Source of the DNA: CAYTPI01 sp964439625
GTDB taxonomy: Bacteria > Chloroflexota > Anaerolineae > Aggregatilineales > UBA3940
DNA: 64,000 nt
Direction of reading: 5' to 3'
NCBI GenBank assembly: GCA_964439625.1
Contig: CAYTPI010000010.1
Location: forward strand, 62,001 to 126,000
The notes below the pieces were generated by a model. The model was not told the DNA's origin and did not search any database. It saw only the letters and a program-made list of their open reading frames with translations. The position numbers and the translations under genes are program-made. Position 1 is the first letter of the stretch. Each line of letters begins with the position of its first letter. Positions 61,764 to 64,000 of this stretch are shown piece after piece.

Positions 61764-62840
61764 GTGCACCCTCCACAGAAAGCAGAAGATATCAAGCCGC
61801 CCATTAGTGTGTTCACGGCACTACGAGACGGGCTCGATCTCACCAGTTCGAAATTATGGTTGGTGCTCATTCCGCTGATACTCGATCTTGTCATCTGGGT
61901 GGGCCCACGGCTGTCCTTTAAACCTGTACTCGAAGAACCTTATGAACAGTACGTCCAAGCCTTTGATGATGCCTTAGCACTGATGGACGCTGATACGCCA
62001 GCACTGATGGAACCGACTGAAGCTCTGTTCCTTGACCAATACTTTTTCCTCATTGGTATTCCGCCATTTCTGGGGATGCCCAGTGTTATATCAAATATGC
62101 AGCTTTCCCGTGAGGTACTGCCACTCCCTGTGCCTATATCACCGCCTACCATTCAGATACAAACATGGGGTGGCGTAGCATTAGTGTTTGGCATCAGCAT
62201 TTTGCTTAATATTACGTTATTTACCCTTTTCTCAATTCTTGTTGCCAATTCAGTTCATGCTTCCGAACAAGCGTCTATCAACGTCAACTGGGCGCAATAC
62301 ATCATGCTCACATTGGCTCAATTCTTAATAGCTTTGATTATCATCATCCTGCTGATGTTTTTGCTTCTTTTCCCATTTTTACTACCCAGTGTATTGCTTG
62401 GCGTGCTTGGTGGGGCTGGCTCCAATTTGCTAACCATCGTCGTTTCGACTATCGTTTTGCTTGGCTGGGTGCTAATCCTTTGGCTGGGCACATTTATTGT
62501 GTTTACCGGGCACGGTATAACACTCCATAGAAAACACATCATTGCAGCACTTTGGGATAGCATCCGGGTTGTTCAGTGGAATAGGTCTGCCACGACGTTT
62601 ATGCTGTTGACGACTATTATATTGTATGTTCTTTTCCGGATGCTGTGGTACACCGCACCTACAGACTCGCCCGCCACTTTAATAGCCATTATTGGTAACG
62701 CGTTCATTAACACCAGCTTACTCGCGACAACATATATCTACTATCAAGATCGGCATCGCTATTGGGAGGAAATGCGCGCATATCTTAAAGCTCAGTTGGA
62801 GGCAAAACGGGCGCAAAACCAGTCAGGAATCAGCGCATAG
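61764..62840 (+). CDS. Multi-pass membrane protein, unknown function
   Basis: The 358-residue protein starts at a GTG (61764) with only a distant GAGAG upstream. It has about six membrane segments (about residues 35-52, 150-172, 185-215, 222-250, 275-295 and 305-325). A polar outer loop of about 80 residues lies after the first. The C-terminus is basic. No known motif was recognised. It lies directly upstream of gyrB. Confidence 0.7.
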   Translation: MHPPQKAEDIKPPISVFTALRDGLDLTSSKLWLVLIPLILDLVIWVGPRLSFKPVLEEPYEQYVQAFDDALALMDADTPALMEPTEALFLDQYFFLIGIPPFLGMPSVISNMQLSREVLPLPVPISPPTIQIQTWGGVALVFGISILLNITLFTLFSILVANSVHASEQASINVNWAQYIMLTLAQFLIALIIIILLMFLLLFPFLLPSVLLGVLGGAGSNLLTIVVSTIVLLGWVLILWLGTFIVFTGHGITLHRKHIIAALWDSIRVVQWNRSATTFMLLTTIILYVLFRMLWYTAPTDSPATLIAIIGNAFINTSLLATTYIYYQDRHRYWEEMRAYLKAQLEAKRAQNQSGISA

Positions 62841-62888
62841 AAAAGCGCTTCAAAGCTGATATTTAGGGCCAGATTGTTCAGATTGAGG

Positions 62889-62894
62889 TATAAT
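62889..62894 (+). promoter_or_regulatory. Candidate -10 box for gyrB
   Basis: A perfect TATAAT lies 109 bases before the gyrB start, in the spacer after the membrane protein gene. No matching -35 hexamer is clear. Confidence 0.4.
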
Positions 62895-63002
62895 TAAGTG
62901 TCATTTAATAGCCAAAAAATGGGCGCAAATGGCAGTGTTCTGAATGGCTCCATAGTGGAGACATTCTATATTGTTTAATGATAAAGAAAGAGACACTATG
63001 TG

Positions 63003-64000
63003 ATGGTTGATGAAAACTGGAGTGGTGAATACGGCGCGGCAAACATCGAGGTGCTGGAAGGTCTTGAAGCTGTTCGTAAGCGTCCAGGTATGTACGTCGG
63101 TGGCACAGACATTAAAGCACTGCATCATCTAATTTATGAAGTTGTCGATAACTCTGTTGACGAGGCTCTGGCAGGTTTTTGTGACAACATTCAAGTGACC
63201 TTGCTAGCCGATGGCGGTGTTGAGGTATCAGATGATGGTCGCGGTATTCCAGTTGATCTCCATGAAAAGACAGGCATGTCTGCCCTACAAACGGTTATGA
63301 CGATGCTACATGCAGGTGGCAAATTCGGTGGCAGCGGGTACAAGGTTTCTGGTGGATTGCATGGCGTCGGTGTGAAGGCTGTCAACGCATTGTCATCCTA
63401 TATGAATGCAATCGTTCATCGCGATGGAAAAATCTGGCAGCTTGAGTTTGAACGCGGGATTCCGCTGTACGAAGATATTCGCGAAATTGGTGAGACGGAT
63501 CAAACCGGGACAATCATCACCTTCTACCCAGATGAAACCATATTCACAGAGACGACAGTGTTCCAGTATGACACGCTCCTGACGCGTTTCCGTGAGATGG
63601 CGTTCGTCACTAAGGCTGTCAACATTACACTGCGTGACGAGCGTGTAGAGCCGTTCCCTCGGGAAATGTCATTTTATTTCGAAGGTGGAATTAAGTCGTT
63701 TGTAGAATACCTCAACCGTAATCGTGAGGCTGTACATGATGTCGTCTACGCTCAGCGTAACTTCAATGTGGACGATGTCGGTGAAATCGAGATTGAGGTC
63801 GCTCTGCAATACGCTGACTACTTTGCCGAGTCTCTCTATGCTTTTGCAAATACGATTAACACTGTCGATGGTGGTACACACCTTGAGGGCCTGCGAGCAG
63901 CAGTAACGCGTGCTGTAAATTACCATGCTAAGAAGGCTGGTGTTCTAAAAGACAACGACCCTAACTTTAGCGGTGACGATACGCGTGAAGGTATGACGGC
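63003..64000 (+). CDS. gyrB: DNA gyrase subunit B, partial (C-terminus outside window)
   Basis: An open frame from the ATG at 63003 runs to the right edge (332 complete codons). It contains the GHKL ATPase motifs EVVDNSVDEALAG (N-box Asn), SDDGRGIPVDLHEKTG, GGKFGGSGYKVSGGLHGVG and TIITFYPDETIF. The opening LEGLEAVRKRPGMYVG is typical of GyrB/ParE. It is assigned as GyrB because of the close match to GyrB signatures; ParE cannot be fully excluded from the N-terminus alone. It supplies the ATPase of the type II topoisomerase. Confidence 0.93.
   Translation, partial: MVDENWSGEYGAANIEVLEGLEAVRKRPGMYVGGTDIKALHHLIYEVVDNSVDEALAGFCDNIQVTLLADGGVEVSDDGRGIPVDLHEKTGMSALQTVMTMLHAGGKFGGSGYKVSGGLHGVGVKAVNALSSYMNAIVHRDGKIWQLEFERGIPLYEDIREIGETDQTGTIITFYPDETIFTETTVFQYDTLLTRFREMAFVTKAVNITLRDERVEPFPREMSFYFEGGIKSFVEYLNRNREAVHDVVYAQRNFNVDDVGEIEIEVALQYADYFAESLYAFANTINTVDGGTHLEGLRAAVTRAVNYHAKKAGVLKDNDPNFSGDDTREGMT

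Noticed and set aside
63003..64000. parE (topoisomerase IV subunit B)
   Set aside because: The N-terminal signatures fit GyrB more closely, though the C-terminus needed for certainty is outside the window.

Overview
The window reads as ordinary bacterial chromosome of intermediate GC content. It is most likely from a member of the Chloroflexota (Anaerolineae-like). This is inferred from the combination of two deoxynucleoside kinases, a menaquinone operon, eukaryote-type kinase, phosphatase and FN3 proteins, Thr/Pro-rich linkers and long acidic tails on ribosomal proteins; no 16S rRNA is present to confirm it. Genes lie in short operons on both strands. There is one tRNA, no rRNA and no CRISPR array. 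The only mobile DNA seen is two short inverted-repeat elements.

Region by region: (1) 1-5845, minus strand: a tightly packed helicase-nuclease operon (Fe-S PD-(D/E)XK nuclease, AddB-like ATPase, UvrD helicase, second PD-(D/E)XK nuclease cut by the window edge). (2) 6116-14879, plus: clpC, rplI, rodZ-like, rimO, rodA, gltX. (3) 14876-17697: YprB-like exonuclease, small membrane protein, ilvE. (4) 17934-25294, minus: SPFH protein, tetR-menF-menD-menB operon, a 78-residue protein and a nucleotidyltransferase-like protein with a degenerate active site. (5) 25707-30790: serine-palmitoyltransferase-like enzyme, a glycosyltransferase-39-type membrane protein interrupted by an in-frame amber codon, then rplJ-rplL behind an L10 leader and attenuator. 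(6) 30949-35814: receiver/histidine kinase hybrid, ECF sigma factor, anti-sigma-like protein, ABC transporter. (7) 35852-40872: tRNA-Val, then a PP2C phosphatase with about seven FN3-like repeats and an atypical kinase ending in the same repeat. (8) 40873-48771: ABC exporter, polX, and a LysR regulator facing a sulfur operon (two rhodaneses, persulfide-dioxygenase-like protein, TauE exporter). (9) 48792-57232: rpsB-tsf behind a hairpin-rich leader, pyrH, lipoprotein esterase, alanyl-tRNA editing protein, PP2C-like/propeller membrane protein, LCP protein. (10) 57220-61388, minus: deoxynucleoside kinase, deoxynucleoside kinase-MazG fusion, a TIR domain fused to a cysteine-free family-4-like uracil-DNA glycosylase, and an acyl-ACP desaturase. 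(11) A membrane protein and the start of gyrB.

The most unusual element is the TIR/uracil-DNA-glycosylase fusion at 59100-60182. It keeps the glycosylase motifs and the TIR glutamate but has lost all four iron-sulfur cysteines. It lies next to nucleotide-pool enzymes (two kinases and a MazG-type pyrophosphohydrolase domain), which suggests a link between uracil or nucleotide damage sensing and a TIR effector. Other points of interest are the split AddAB-like operon, the FN3-sharing kinase/phosphatase pair, the dead nucleotidyltransferase, the amber-interrupted membrane gene and a MITE-like repeat with TAA target duplications. Functions are assigned from recognisable motifs only; no database search was run.
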